A DNA stretch of 64,000 nucleotides, taken from the NCBI RefSeq assembly GCF_000426045.1, contig NZ_AUEP01000017.1, forward strand, positions 51,942 through 115,941. The letters are read 5' to 3'. The translations under genes and the position numbers were made by a program. This DNA comes from Marmoricola sp. URHB0036 (GTDB taxonomy: Bacteria > Actinomycetota > Actinomycetes > Propionibacteriales > Nocardioidaceae). Of the stretch, positions 26,086 through 34,381 are shown piece after piece. The notes under the pieces are model-generated. The model saw nothing but the letters and a program-made list of their open reading frames with translations. It was not told the origin of the DNA and searched no databases. Position 1 is the first letter of the stretch. Every line of letters begins with the position of its first letter.

Positions 26086-27114
26086 CTACTTCTGGAAGGT
26101 GACCCTTCCGCCGTCCTTGTCGATCGGCACCAGCTCGATCCAGGTGTGTCCGGCCGGCACCTTCAGGGGGCCGGCAGCAGTGCTCAGGGTGACCGGGTGC
26201 TTGCGCGACTTCTTCGTCCAGGTGCCGCGCACCAGCTGGCCGTTGTGGAACAGCAGGGCCGGTCCCTTGCCGAAGTAGAGGGTCTCGGGGACCTTGTTGC
26301 CGGCCGGGTCGAGGTAGCCTGCGTCGCCCTCTCGCACCCGCAGGACGAGGACGTTGTCGGGCTTGAAGCGGTCTCCGTCGGCGGCGTTGCTGTTGGTGTT
26401 GACGTACTTGCCCCCCTCGAAGCTCCACGAGGTGGTCGAGGAACGGCTGAACGTCGCGTTGATCTTGGTCGCCTTGGCGACTCCCGTGAAGTCGGAGTCC
26501 TTGCCCCAGGGCAGGTAGCTGGCCGGGACGACCGCCTTCTTGTCCTTCAGGGACGCAGCCAGCTCCTTCATGTGCACCATCAGGTTGTGCGGCGCGATCC
26601 GGCTCGAGTCGCGGTAGTAGCCGGGGCCACCGCCGTCGTAGAAGGTGATGTCGTTGGCCTTCAGCCGGCGCAGGGTGGGCGGGGCGGCGCCGCTGGCGAC
26701 GATGTCGGCGTGGGCGGGCTTGACGATGCCGATGTCGGAGGCGCGCATCGAACGCACCGGCCCGGCCGTCCCGGGCAGGCGCTGGTAGTAGAAGACCGCG
26801 AGGCGGGTGATGCCGCCCTCGACGAGTTCCTCGGTGACCAGGTCGGCCTTGCTGAGCCCGACCTGCGGACGGCTGGCCGAGCTGTTGTCGATCTTGGTGA
26901 CCAGCACGGGACGCTGAGGCGTGGCCCCGGTCACGGGCTCACCCGTCAACGGCCAGAGCGCCGCCAGCTTGGTGCCACCGGAGACCGGCTGCGAGTCCGG
27001 CGTCCCGGAGCCCGACTTGTCGTCACCGCCTCCGCAGGCGGCGAGCGTCAGGCTCAGCGCGAACGCCGCAGCCACGGCGACGAGTCGAGTGGGTCGCGGG
27101 AAGGGTGACGACAT
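26086..27114 (-). CDS. DUF3048 domain lipoprotein (YerB-like)
   Basis: A 342-residue exported lipoprotein: signal peptide to about residue 27 with lipobox LAAC before GGGDD, then a Ser/Gly/Asp linker. The DUF3048 N-terminal domain (RPVLVTKIDNSSASRPQVGLSKADLVTEELVEGGITRLAVFYY) and C-terminal domain (GTWTKKSRKHPVT; AGHTWIELVP) are both visible. The prototype is Bacillus YerB, whose role at the cell surface is unclear. ATG 27114 has no ribosome-binding site. It is downstream of the fabG terminator and is monocistronic. Confidence 0.87.
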   Translation of the reverse strand: MSSPFPRPTRLVAVAAAFALSLTLAACGGGDDKSGSGTPDSQPVSGGTKLAALWPLTGEPVTGATPQRPVLVTKIDNSSASRPQVGLSKADLVTEELVEGGITRLAVFYYQRLPGTAGPVRSMRASDIGIVKPAHADIVASGAAPPTLRRLKANDITFYDGGGPGYYRDSSRIAPHNLMVHMKELAASLKDKKAVVPASYLPWGKDSDFTGVAKATKINATFSRSSTTSWSFEGGKYVNTNSNAADGDRFKPDNVLVLRVREGDAGYLDPAGNKVPETLYFGKGPALLFHNGQLVRGTWTKKSRKHPVTLSTAAGPLKVPAGHTWIELVPIDKDGGRVTFQK

Positions 27115-27131
27115 GCGGCCAGCATGACAAA

Positions 27132-27160
27132 GCGGGCCCTGCGATTCCGGCAGGGCCCGC
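27132..27160 (-). terminator. Intrinsic terminator downstream of fabG
   Basis: Perfect 11-bp arms GCGGGCCCTGC and GCAGGGCCCGC enclose a 7-nt loop. Read leftward from fabG the stem is followed by TTTGTC, a short T-rich tail. It lies just before the DUF3048 gene. Confidence 0.85.
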
Positions 27161-27188
27161 GCATGTTGACGAGTAATTCAGTGTGTTA

Positions 27189-27947
27189 TCAGATCTTGGC
27201 GCCACCATCGACGTACAGCGTCTGACCCGTGATGTACGACGCCTCGTCACTGCACAGGAACGCAGCGGCAGCGGCGATGTCCTCGGGATGACCCACCCGC
27301 TTGACCGGGTTGGCCTCGGCGTTCATCTTGCGGAACTCCTCGACCTCCACCCCGAGCCGACGCGCAGTGTCGTCGGTCATCTCGGTCGCGATGAAGCCCG
27401 GCGCGATGGCGTTGACGTTCACGCCGAACTTGCCGAGCTCGAGGGCGAGGGTGCGGGTGAAGCCCTGGACGCCGGCCTTGGCAGCGGAGTAGTTGGCCTG
27501 GCCGCGGTTGCCGTTGGCCGAGACGCTCGAGAGTCCGAGGATCTTGCCGTACTTCTGGTCGACGAAGGTCTTCTGCACGGCCTTGCTCATCAGGAACGCA
27601 CCCTTGAGGTGCACGCCCATCACCGAGTCCCAGTCGTCCTCGGAGAGCTTGAAGAGCAGGTTGTCGCGGGTGATGCCCGCGTTGTTGACCAGGATGTGCA
27701 CGCCGCCGAGCTCTTCGAGGACTCGCGCGACGGCCGCATCGACCGAGGCTGCGTCGGAGACGTTGCAGCCCACGCCGATGGCGGGAGCGGTGCCGCCCAG
27801 CGCCTTGGCCGCGGCGACTGCTTGCTCCTCGTCGAGGTCCAGGACCGCCACGGCGGCGCCCTCCTCGGCGAAGCGCTTGGCGATGCCGGCCCCGATGCCT
27901 CGTGCTGCACCGGTGACGATGGCCACCCGTCCGTCGTAACGACCCAT
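27189..27947 (-). CDS. fabG: 3-oxoacyl-[ACP]/acetoacetyl-CoA reductase (SDR)
   Basis: A 252-residue SDR closely matching FabG: VTGAARGIG nucleotide loop, NNAG in VNNAGITRDNLLFKL, catalytic SSVSAN and YSAAKAG, and the C-terminal ITGQTLYVDGG. The reaction is NADPH-dependent reduction of a 3-oxoacyl thioester, in fatty acid or polyhydroxyalkanoate metabolism; sequence does not decide between ACP and CoA. GAGAGGA precedes ATG 27947. It stands alone and ends at an intrinsic terminator. Confidence 0.9.
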   Translation of the reverse strand: MGRYDGRVAIVTGAARGIGAGIAKRFAEEGAAVAVLDLDEEQAVAAAKALGGTAPAIGVGCNVSDAASVDAAVARVLEELGGVHILVNNAGITRDNLLFKLSEDDWDSVMGVHLKGAFLMSKAVQKTFVDQKYGKILGLSSVSANGNRGQANYSAAKAGVQGFTRTLALELGKFGVNVNAIAPGFIATEMTDDTARRLGVEVEEFRKMNAEANPVKRVGHPEDIAAAAAFLCSDEASYITGQTLYVDGGAKI

Positions 27948-27995
27948 GTCGTCGTCCTCTCTGTGCTCTGGCTGTGTCGACCTACTGGCCGCCGG

Positions 27996-28412
27996 TCAAT
28001 CTAACGCTGCGCTGATCCGCCCGGCCCAGGAGTCCCGATCGGCGGTGTCGGCGTACTTCGTGCGCGGCCAGAAGAACCCGCGCAACCCGTCGCCCTTGGT
28101 CCGCGGCACCACGTGGCAGTGCAGGTGCGGGACCGACTGCGACACGATGTTGTTCATGGCCACGAACGACCCCTGGGCCCCGAGCCCGGAGACCATGGCA
28201 CTGGCGAGCCGCTGGGCCGCGGCCAGGAACGGGTCCCGCAACGCGGCCGGCAGGTCCGGCAACGTGACGACGTGCTCGCGCGGGACGAGCAGGGTGTGCC
28301 CCTTGAACAGCGGTCGGATGTCGAGGAAGGCGACGAACTCGTCGTCGCTCCACACGATGGCGGCGTCGGTCTCGCCCGCGGCGATCGCACAGAAGAGGCA
28401 GTCTGCACTCAT
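27996..28412 (-). CDS. HIT-family nucleotide-binding protein
   Basis: A 138-residue histidine-triad protein with the catalytic motif PHLHCHVVPR (H-x-H-x-H-x-x), preceded by DCLFCAIAAGE, whose cysteines often bind zinc, and FKGHTLLVPREHVV. Members hydrolyse AMP from nucleoside phosphoramidates or dinucleotides. It diverges from the DHA2 efflux gene and precedes fabG by 48 bp on the same strand. Confidence 0.92.
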   Translation of the reverse strand: MSADCLFCAIAAGETDAAIVWSDDEFVAFLDIRPLFKGHTLLVPREHVVTLPDLPAALRDPFLAAAQRLASAMVSGLGAQGSFVAMNNIVSQSVPHLHCHVVPRTKGDGLRGFFWPRTKYADTADRDSWAGRISAALD

Positions 28413-28490
28413 GGCGGCACCCTAGACGCGCGCGGCCGGGTGCGGCGTACGTCACAGCAGAAGCGGTCGCGCCGCCAGGGTCGAGGCCAT

Positions 28491-28511
28491 ATCGTTGACG
28501 TACGCAACGAT
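28491..28511. promoter_or_regulatory. Inverted repeat upstream of the DHA2 transporter gene
   Basis: ATCGTTG-ACGTACG-CAACGAT has perfect 7-bp arms around a 7-bp spacer and sits 25 bp before the GTG start. It has the size of a TetR or MarR operator, yet no regulator gene adjoins, so the pump may be controlled in trans. Confidence 0.6.
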
Positions 28512-28535
28512 TTTCCCGGATCCGGAAGGACCCTC

Positions 28536-29981
28536 GTGAGCTCGAACCCGACCACCGAGACGCAGCCCCCTGCGTCGGCCCGGCTGACGGTCATCGTCCT
28601 GTGCTTCGGCGGCATGAGCGCCGCTCTGATGCAGACGCTGGTCATCCCGATCCAGACCGAGCTCCCGCGGCTGCTGCACACCTCCCCCGCCAACGCGTCC
28701 TGGGTCGTGACCGCCACCCTGCTCGGCGGCGCGGTGGCGATGCCCATCGCCGGTCGGCTGGCCGACATGTTCGGCAAGCAGCGGGTGCTGGTCGGCAGCT
28801 CGGCGCTGCTGGTCGTGGGCTCGCTGATCTGTGCGCTCTCCGACTCCCTGCTGCCGATGCTCAGTGGCCGGGTGCTGCAGGGCCTGGCCATGGGCTTCAT
28901 CCCCGTCGGCATCTCACTGATGCGCGAGGTGACGCCACCGGCGATGACCAACACCGCGATCGCCTCGATGAGCGCCACCCTCGGTGTGGGCGGAGCCATC
29001 GGCCTGCCGCTGTCGGCCTGGGTCGCCGAGGACTTCAATTGGCACGCGCTGTTCTGGATGTCCGTGGGCCTGGCCGCGCTGATGGTGCTCAGCGTCGCGT
29101 TGCTGGTCCCGCACGTGCACGACGCGCACGGCGGTCGCTTCGACGTCGTCGGCGCAGTCGGGCTGGCGATCGGGCTGCTGGGCGTCCTGATCGCCATCTC
29201 CAAGGGCAACGAGTGGGGCTGGGACCAGGGCCGCACCGTCGGCCTGCTCGCGGGTGGCGTGGTCGTGCTGATGGCCTGGGCCGTCTACGAGCTGCGTACG
29301 ACGGATCCGCTGTGCGACCTGCGGGTCACCGTGCAACGGCCGGTCCTGCTCACCAACCTCGCCGCCATCGCCGTCGGTTTCGGCATGATGGCGCAGGCGA
29401 TCGTCGTCCCCCAGCTGCTGCAGATCCCGGAGGCCACCGGCTTCGGGCTCGGGCAGACCATGCTGCAGGCCGGGCTGTGGATGGCGCCGGGCGGCCTGAT
29501 GATGCTCGTCTTCGCCCCGGTCTCCAGCCGGTTGATGACCCGGATCGGTCCCAAGCTGACCCTGATGATCGGTGCCGGCGTCCTCGGGCTCGGCTACCTC
29601 GTCGCGCGTGAGCTGATGGACGCCCCGTGGCAGCTGCTCCTCGCCTCCTGCGTGGCGTCGGCCGGTGTCGGGATCGGGTACGCCGCGATGCCGACGCTCA
29701 TCCTCGACTCGGTGCCGATGACCGAGGCCGCGTCGGCGGTCGGCATCAACGGACTGATGCGCTCGATCGGCACCAGCGTGGCTGCCGCGGTGATGGCGGC
29801 GCTGCTCACCAGCTCGACCACGAAGATCGGTGCCTTCGAGCTGCCCACCCAAGGCGCCTTCCAGCTGTGCTTCGTCGTCGGCGCCGCCGCTGCGTTCGTC
29901 GGAGTCGCCATCGCTGCCACGATCCCGGTCGTCCGTCGCCGCGAGCAGGAGCGGCAGCCGGTCCCGGCCCGGGCCGCCTGA
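28536..29981 (+). CDS. MFS multidrug transporter (DHA2 type)
   Basis: A 481-residue membrane protein with 12-14 hydrophobic segments. LADMFGKQRVLVGSS is motif A, and GVGGAIGLPLSAWVAEDFNWHALFW resembles motif C and the following loop of DHA2 exporters (QacA/EmrB group). GTG 28536 sits 7 nt after AAGGA. No membrane-fusion partner is nearby, as usual in Gram-positives. Its substrate is unknown; an inverted repeat lies just upstream. Confidence 0.9.
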   Translation: MSSNPTTETQPPASARLTVIVLCFGGMSAALMQTLVIPIQTELPRLLHTSPANASWVVTATLLGGAVAMPIAGRLADMFGKQRVLVGSSALLVVGSLICALSDSLLPMLSGRVLQGLAMGFIPVGISLMREVTPPAMTNTAIASMSATLGVGGAIGLPLSAWVAEDFNWHALFWMSVGLAALMVLSVALLVPHVHDAHGGRFDVVGAVGLAIGLLGVLIAISKGNEWGWDQGRTVGLLAGGVVVLMAWAVYELRTTDPLCDLRVTVQRPVLLTNLAAIAVGFGMMAQAIVVPQLLQIPEATGFGLGQTMLQAGLWMAPGGLMMLVFAPVSSRLMTRIGPKLTLMIGAGVLGLGYLVARELMDAPWQLLLASCVASAGVGIGYAAMPTLILDSVPMTEAASAVGINGLMRSIGTSVAAAVMAALLTSSTTKIGAFELPTQGAFQLCFVVGAAAAFVGVAIAATIPVVRRREQERQPVPARAA

Positions 29982-29989
29982 GCTCGCGC

Positions 29990-30727
29990 TCAGGGCGTGG
30001 TGCTCACCGGCTGGTGGCAGCTCGCGCAGGCCCAGTAGCGGCTGCCGTCGTCGGCGGTGCTCAGCTGGAAGTTGCGCAGGCCGTCCACGCAGGAGCAGCG
30101 CATGACGCGGACCGTCCAGGGCGGGTCGTAGCCGGCCAGGGCCCAGCCCTGCAGCTCGAGGTCGCTGGTGCTGTGGGCGAGGGCGTCGAGCACGTCGCGG
30201 GGGGACGCACCGTGTGCGGCGGCATGCTGCTCGAGCACGGTCATCCGCTCGCCGTACTTCACCATCCGGAGCGCTCGGGCCAGCTCGGTCACCGAACCGG
30301 TGACGGCGACCTTGACCAGGCTCAGCCGGCGCTGCACAGGGGCAACGGCGCCGACGGCCTGCTCGACGATCAGAGGAGCACCCACGCTCACGGTCTCGAC
30401 CGGTGCCGGCGCCGCGACGCTCTGCTCCTCGGCGTCCTTGGTCGACGTGGTGTAGCGCGCCAGTCCGGCGGCGAACAGGACCCCCAGCAGGATCAGCGTC
30501 CACGTGCCCCCGGCATGCGGGGAGCTCGCCTCGCAGGCCTGGCCGTCACCGTCGCCGTCGAGGTGGTCGAGGTCGCTGGTGCGGCCGTCGAAGTAGGTCT
30601 GGGCGGCGGTCCGCGACCCGAGGTCCGAGCAGTTCACGTCGGCCGAGGCGGGCGAGGCCAACAGCACAGCTGCTGCGAACCACCCGGCCACCATGGCCAG
30701 CGCCACCCAACGTCGCGTCGTCCGCAT
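29990..30727 (-). CDS. Excalibur-domain membrane protein with C-terminal zinc-ribbon
   Basis: A 245-residue protein of unusual make-up. After a signal peptide (cleaved near ASPASA-DV) comes an Excalibur calcium-binding domain (NCSDLGSRTAAQTYFDG; DHLDGDGDGQACE, about 31-66), then a membrane segment (WTLILLGVLFAAGLARY, about 75-92), then a cytoplasmic region ending in two cysteine pairs (RCSCVDG and WACASCHQ) that probably bind zinc. The Excalibur part would face outside. The function is unknown; it could pass an extracellular calcium or wall signal inward. It converges on the DHA2 gene. Confidence 0.78.
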   Translation of the reverse strand: MRTTRRWVALAMVAGWFAAAVLLASPASADVNCSDLGSRTAAQTYFDGRTSDLDHLDGDGDGQACEASSPHAGGTWTLILLGVLFAAGLARYTTSTKDAEEQSVAAPAPVETVSVGAPLIVEQAVGAVAPVQRRLSLVKVAVTGSVTELARALRMVKYGERMTVLEQHAAAHGASPRDVLDALAHSTSDLELQGWALAGYDPPWTVRVMRCSCVDGLRNFQLSTADDGSRYWACASCHQPVSTTP

Positions 30728-30789
30728 CGTGCCCCCGGTCCTGAAGTGCGCTCGGAATCCCCATATCCCGTACGCCCGATTCAGTGTTT

Positions 30790-31776
30790 TTAGTCCCGGG
30801 AAGCACCGGTGAAAACCGCTCCGTCCGATTTGTCGGCAAGGTCCGTCTGGTGATCTACACCAGTTCGTCCCGGGTGTTGCAGAAGTGGGGCTGAGGTATT
30901 ACTCGGCGCTACCTCGCGGCCTCCGGTCCGCTCGGCCCCGATCCCGGCGGTCACCACGAACCCGATGCCCAGGATCGCGAACACCCCCGGGACCTGGCCG
31001 AGCAGCACCAGCCCGATCACCAGGGCGATGGCCGGTTCGAGGCTCATCAGGGTGCCGAAGGCGGCGGTGTTCAGTCGGCGCAGCGCCAGCAGCTCGAGGG
31101 TGAACGGGACCACCGGCAGCAGGACCGCCAGGCCGAGCCCGATCAGCCACAGCTCCCGCGTCATCTGCCCGATGGCGTCCGGGCCGACGGCTAGCGACGC
31201 GACCACGGCTGCGACCGGCATCGAGACGGCCAGGCCGGTGACGCCGGCGACCTCGTCGCCGACCCGCTGGGTGAGCAGGATGTACGCCGCCCAGCAGGCC
31301 GCCGCACCCAGCGCGAGGGCGACACCGACGGGGTCCGCCGTACCGGCCCACGGCTCGGTCAGCAGGAGCACGCCGACCCCGGCGATCGGCGGCCAGACGA
31401 ACCGGCCTGCGTGACCGCGAGCCACGGCGACCCCGAGCGGCCCGAGGAACTCCAGGGCGCTGGCCGTGCCGAGAGGCAGCCGCGCGACCGCCGCCATGAA
31501 CAGCAGCGTCATGCCGGCGATGACGATGCCGAGGAGCACGCTGGCGACGAGACCCGAGCGGGTGAAGTCCGAACGCCGCGGGCGACCGATGGCGAGCATC
31601 AGCACGCCCGCCCAGACCAGCCGCAGCCAGGCCGCACCCTCGGCGCCGACCTGGTCGATCAGCCCGACCGATACCGCCAGTCCTACCTGGACGCAGAGCA
31701 TCGAACCCATCGCCATCAGGGCGCCGGTGCGGGCTCGGCTGAGGGTGGGCATCGGGGTGGGTGTCGCGGTGGTCAT
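30790..31776 (-). CDS. EamA/RhtA-family transporter
   Basis: A 328-residue protein with ten hydrophobic segments in two EamA repeats ([59 protein letters not shown]), like RhtA amino-acid/metabolite exporters. The last 45 residues form a hydrophilic tail not usual for the family. I chose ATG 31776; the in-frame GTG 31812 overlaps the regulatory gap. It diverges from a LysR gene, which probably controls it. Confidence 0.88.
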   Translation of the reverse strand: MTTATPTPMPTLSRARTGALMAMGSMLCVQVGLAVSVGLIDQVGAEGAAWLRLVWAGVLMLAIGRPRRSDFTRSGLVASVLLGIVIAGMTLLFMAAVARLPLGTASALEFLGPLGVAVARGHAGRFVWPPIAGVGVLLLTEPWAGTADPVGVALALGAAACWAAYILLTQRVGDEVAGVTGLAVSMPVAAVVASLAVGPDAIGQMTRELWLIGLGLAVLLPVVPFTLELLALRRLNTAAFGTLMSLEPAIALVIGLVLLGQVPGVFAILGIGFVVTAGIGAERTGGREVAPSNTSAPLLQHPGRTGVDHQTDLADKSDGAVFTGASRD

Positions 31777-31813
31777 GACTCCAGTGAAGTCGTCGAAACC
31801 GTTCGCGTCCACG

Positions 31814-31821
31814 TGAATTCA
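31814..31821. promoter_or_regulatory. Possible LysR-type site
   Basis: The palindrome TGAATTCA sits in the 74-bp gap between the divergent EamA and LysR genes. It is short, but the position is where a LysR protein would bind. Confidence 0.3.
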
Positions 31822-31850
31822 GCGGACGTACCGTTCGACATTCATGGACA

Positions 31851-32771
31851 ATGCCCGGCGTGGACGTACGCCGGCTGCACCTGCTCCTCGAGCTCTCCCG
31901 GCTCGGCTCGATGCGAGCCGTGGCCGAGACCCACGGACTGACCACGTCGACCGTCTCCCAGCAGATCGCCGCCCTGGCGCGCGAGGTCGGGGCGGCACTG
32001 GTGGAACCCGACGGCCGTCGCGTCCGACTCACCCCGGCCGGCCATCGCCTCGCCGACCATGCCGTCACCATCCTGGCCGCCGTCGAAGCCGCACGACTCG
32101 ACCTCGACCCGGAGGCCGAGCCGGCGGGCGTGCTCCGGGTCGGTGGCTTCGCGACGGCCATCCGGGCCTCGTTGCTGCCGGTGGTCGCCGCCCTCGGCGA
32201 GGAGCATCCCCGGGTGGAGATCGTGATCCACGAGTACGAGCCGCTCGAGGCCTTCGCCCTGCTGGCCGAGGACGACCTCGACGTCGCGCTGACCTATGAC
32301 TACAACCTGGCTCCGGCCTCCCCCGGTCCGACGCTGGTGGCCCGGACGCTGTGGAGCACGCCGTGGGGGCTCGGCGTGCCGTCCGACGAAGCACCTGAAG
32401 GTGACGACCCGGCCGACCTCGCCATCTGGGGTGAGCGACCGTGGATCGTGAACTCCCGCAACACCGCAGACATCGACGCCGTGCGCACGCTGGCGTCGAT
32501 GCATGGGTTCCAGCCCCACATCAGCCACCAGATCGACAGCCTCGACCTGGTGGAGGACCTGATCGTCGCCGGTCATGGCGTCGGCCTGCTGCCGCTCGCC
32601 CGGCCGACCGGTGATGGGGTGCGGGTGCTGCCCCTGGCCGATCCGGCGGTCGTGATGACGGCGTACGCCGTGACGCGGCTCGGGCGCGAGGACTGGCCGC
32701 CCCTGCGCGTCCTCCTCGATCGCCTGACGAGTGCCGGGGTCGCGGTCCGTCTCTACGCGGACATGGACTGA
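31851..32771 (+). CDS. LysR-family transcriptional regulator
   Basis: A 306-residue LysR protein: DVRRLHLLLELSRLGSMRAVAE begins the winged helix, TTSTVSQQIAALAREVGA is the recognition helix, and a periplasmic-binding-like effector domain follows (VLRVGGFATAIRASLLP; AGHGVGLLP). ATG 31851 is chosen; GTG 31860 also fits. It diverges from the EamA exporter gene and probably activates it on binding the exported metabolite. Confidence 0.9.
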   Translation: MPGVDVRRLHLLLELSRLGSMRAVAETHGLTTSTVSQQIAALAREVGAALVEPDGRRVRLTPAGHRLADHAVTILAAVEAARLDLDPEAEPAGVLRVGGFATAIRASLLPVVAALGEEHPRVEIVIHEYEPLEAFALLAEDDLDVALTYDYNLAPASPGPTLVARTLWSTPWGLGVPSDEAPEGDDPADLAIWGERPWIVNSRNTADIDAVRTLASMHGFQPHISHQIDSLDLVEDLIVAGHGVGLLPLARPTGDGVRVLPLADPAVVMTAYAVTRLGREDWPPLRVLLDRLTSAGVAVRLYADMD

Positions 32772-32804
32772 CCACCGCTCCCGAGAGCGGTCGTCGTCGT
32801 GAGG

Positions 32805-33164
32805 TCAGTCCCAGACCTGGACGCCGGTCTGGCTGACGATGAGGCCGTCGTGCACGGTGGCCACGGTCGTGCAGACCACCCGTCCGCCGTCGGGGTAACG
32901 GCAGTGCTGGGTGAACGCCAGGCCGGTGGCGGTGCTCACCGCGTCCCGGACCTGGTGGTCGATGTTGCGGCCGCAGATGTCGCGGTAGTAGTCGCCGATC
33001 TGGTCGCGACCGGTGAGCACCTGCGGGCTGGACGGCGGGTGGTCCCGGTCGAGCAGCGTCAGGGTGGCGTCGGCGGCGTACCGGGCGGTGATGCTCTCCG
33101 CGTCCCGCGCCTCGATGGCACGGGCCAGTGCGGCGACGTCGGTGGCGGTGTGGGTGGTGGACAT
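32805..33164 (-). CDS. SnoaL-like (NTF2-fold) protein
   Basis: A 119-residue NTF2-fold protein (VAALARAIEARDAESITARYAADATLTLLD; HQVRDAVSTATGLAFTQHCRYPDGG). It lies 12 bp after the methyltransferase gene on the same strand, so it forms a two-gene operon with it. Family members include polyketide cyclases and small-molecule isomerases; the reaction here is not known. Confidence 0.8.
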   Translation of the reverse strand: MSTTHTATDVAALARAIEARDAESITARYAADATLTLLDRDHPPSSPQVLTGRDQIGDYYRDICGRNIDHQVRDAVSTATGLAFTQHCRYPDGGRVVCTTVATVHDGLIVSQTGVQVWD

Positions 33165-33176
33165 GGCAGTTCTCCT

Positions 33177-34274
33177 TCAGGGACGGGCTTCGAGGATGAG
33201 GTTGACGGGTGAGGTGGTGGCGACCCGGACGCGGCCGAAGCCGGAGTCACGGAGCAGTGAGGTCAGCACGGTGGGGCCGGCCTGCGCGCCGAGGGCGCGT
33301 TGGCCGGGCTGGGCCAGCGATGACGGCGTGCAGACCAGGGTCGAGGCGCCGTAGAACACGCGTCCGACCGGGTGCAGGTTGTCCTCGACGTGGTCGCCCG
33401 CCATCGGTTCGACGACCATGAACGTGCCGTCGTCGGAGAGCGCCCGGCGGGCGGCGCGGGCAGCACCATCGGGGTCGCCCATGTCGTGCAGGCAGTCGAA
33501 CATGGTGACGAGGTCGGCGTGGCCGGCGGGCAGCTCGCCCGCGTCGGCGACCTCGAAGCTGATCCGGTCGGACACCCCTGCCTCCTCGGCGCGACGACGG
33601 GCCACGACGATCGACGCCTCGTGATAGTCGATCCCGACGAAGCGGGAGGCGGGGAAGGCCTGCGCCATCAGGACGGTCGAGACCCCGTGGCCGCACCCGA
33701 CGTCGACGACCTCGGCGCCAGACTCGAGCTTGGGCACCACGCCGTGGAGAGCGGGCAGCCACTCGGCGACGAGGTTGGCCACGTAGCCGGGGCGGAAGAA
33801 CCGCTCGGTGCCGGTGAACAGGTCGCCGTCGTGCTCGTGCCACCCGAAGCCGTTGCCGGTGCGGAACCGCTGCTCGAGCTCGGGCACGTCGCGGAGCACG
33901 CCGAGCGCCAGCTCCATGCTGCCGACGAAGAAGGCAGGGCTGTCGGGATCGGCCAGCGTCGCCTCCTGCTCCGGGGTCATCGACCACGTCTGCGTCGCGG
34001 CGTCGTACTCCACGTAGCCGCCGGCAGCCTGGTTGGCCAGCCAGGGCGCCAGATAGACGGCCGAGGTGCCGGTACGACGGGCCAGCGCGTCGGTGCTCAC
34101 CGGGTCCCCGCCCCGCATGGCGGCGTAGAGACCGAGGCGGTCGCCGATGACGACGAGGCCGGCGCTGAGCGTCGCGCCGACGTCCCCGATGACCCCGCCC
34201 AGGAATGCGTCGAGCCGGTCGGGATCGACGTCGCGGGACGTCGTCGGCCCGTGGGTGGACATGGTGTCGGTCAT
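33177..34274 (-). CDS. Class I SAM-dependent methyltransferase with winged-helix N-terminus
   Basis: A 365-residue protein. The N-terminal about 100 residues form a dimerisation/winged-helix domain as in O-methyltransferases (GLYAAMRGGDPVSTDALARRTGTSAVYLAPWL). The C-terminal part is a Rossmann methyltransferase: motif I EVVDVGCGHGVS, then FVGIDYHEASI and MFDCLHDMGDP. AGGAGA precedes ATG 34274. It diverges from the SARP-like regulator across heptamer direct repeats and is probably its target; the substrate is unknown. Confidence 0.87.
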   Translation of the reverse strand: MTDTMSTHGPTTSRDVDPDRLDAFLGGVIGDVGATLSAGLVVIGDRLGLYAAMRGGDPVSTDALARRTGTSAVYLAPWLANQAAGGYVEYDAATQTWSMTPEQEATLADPDSPAFFVGSMELALGVLRDVPELEQRFRTGNGFGWHEHDGDLFTGTERFFRPGYVANLVAEWLPALHGVVPKLESGAEVVDVGCGHGVSTVLMAQAFPASRFVGIDYHEASIVVARRRAEEAGVSDRISFEVADAGELPAGHADLVTMFDCLHDMGDPDGAARAARRALSDDGTFMVVEPMAGDHVEDNLHPVGRVFYGASTLVCTPSSLAQPGQRALGAQAGPTVLTSLLRDSGFGRVRVATTSPVNLILEARP

Positions 34275-34332
34275 GGTGCTTCTCCTTCGTTCGGTGGTGG
34301 TCGCACCAGGCTCCGCAGCCCCCGTCGGCCCT

Positions 34333-34361
34333 GCGTCAAAGCAGCGTCAACGCCCGTTGAC
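34333..34361. promoter_or_regulatory. SARP-type direct heptamer repeats plus palindrome
   Basis: GCGTCAA occurs at 34333-34339 and 34344-34350, an 11-bp period as in SARP binding sites. The second copy runs into a perfect inverted repeat GTCAACG-CC-CGTTGAC (34346-34361). The cluster lies between the divergent methyltransferase and SARP-like genes. TACGCT at 34369-34374, 7 nt before ATG 34382, is a candidate -10 for a leaderless regulator mRNA. Confidence 0.65.
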
Positions 34362-34381
34362 CCGGGTCTACGCTGAGTTCC

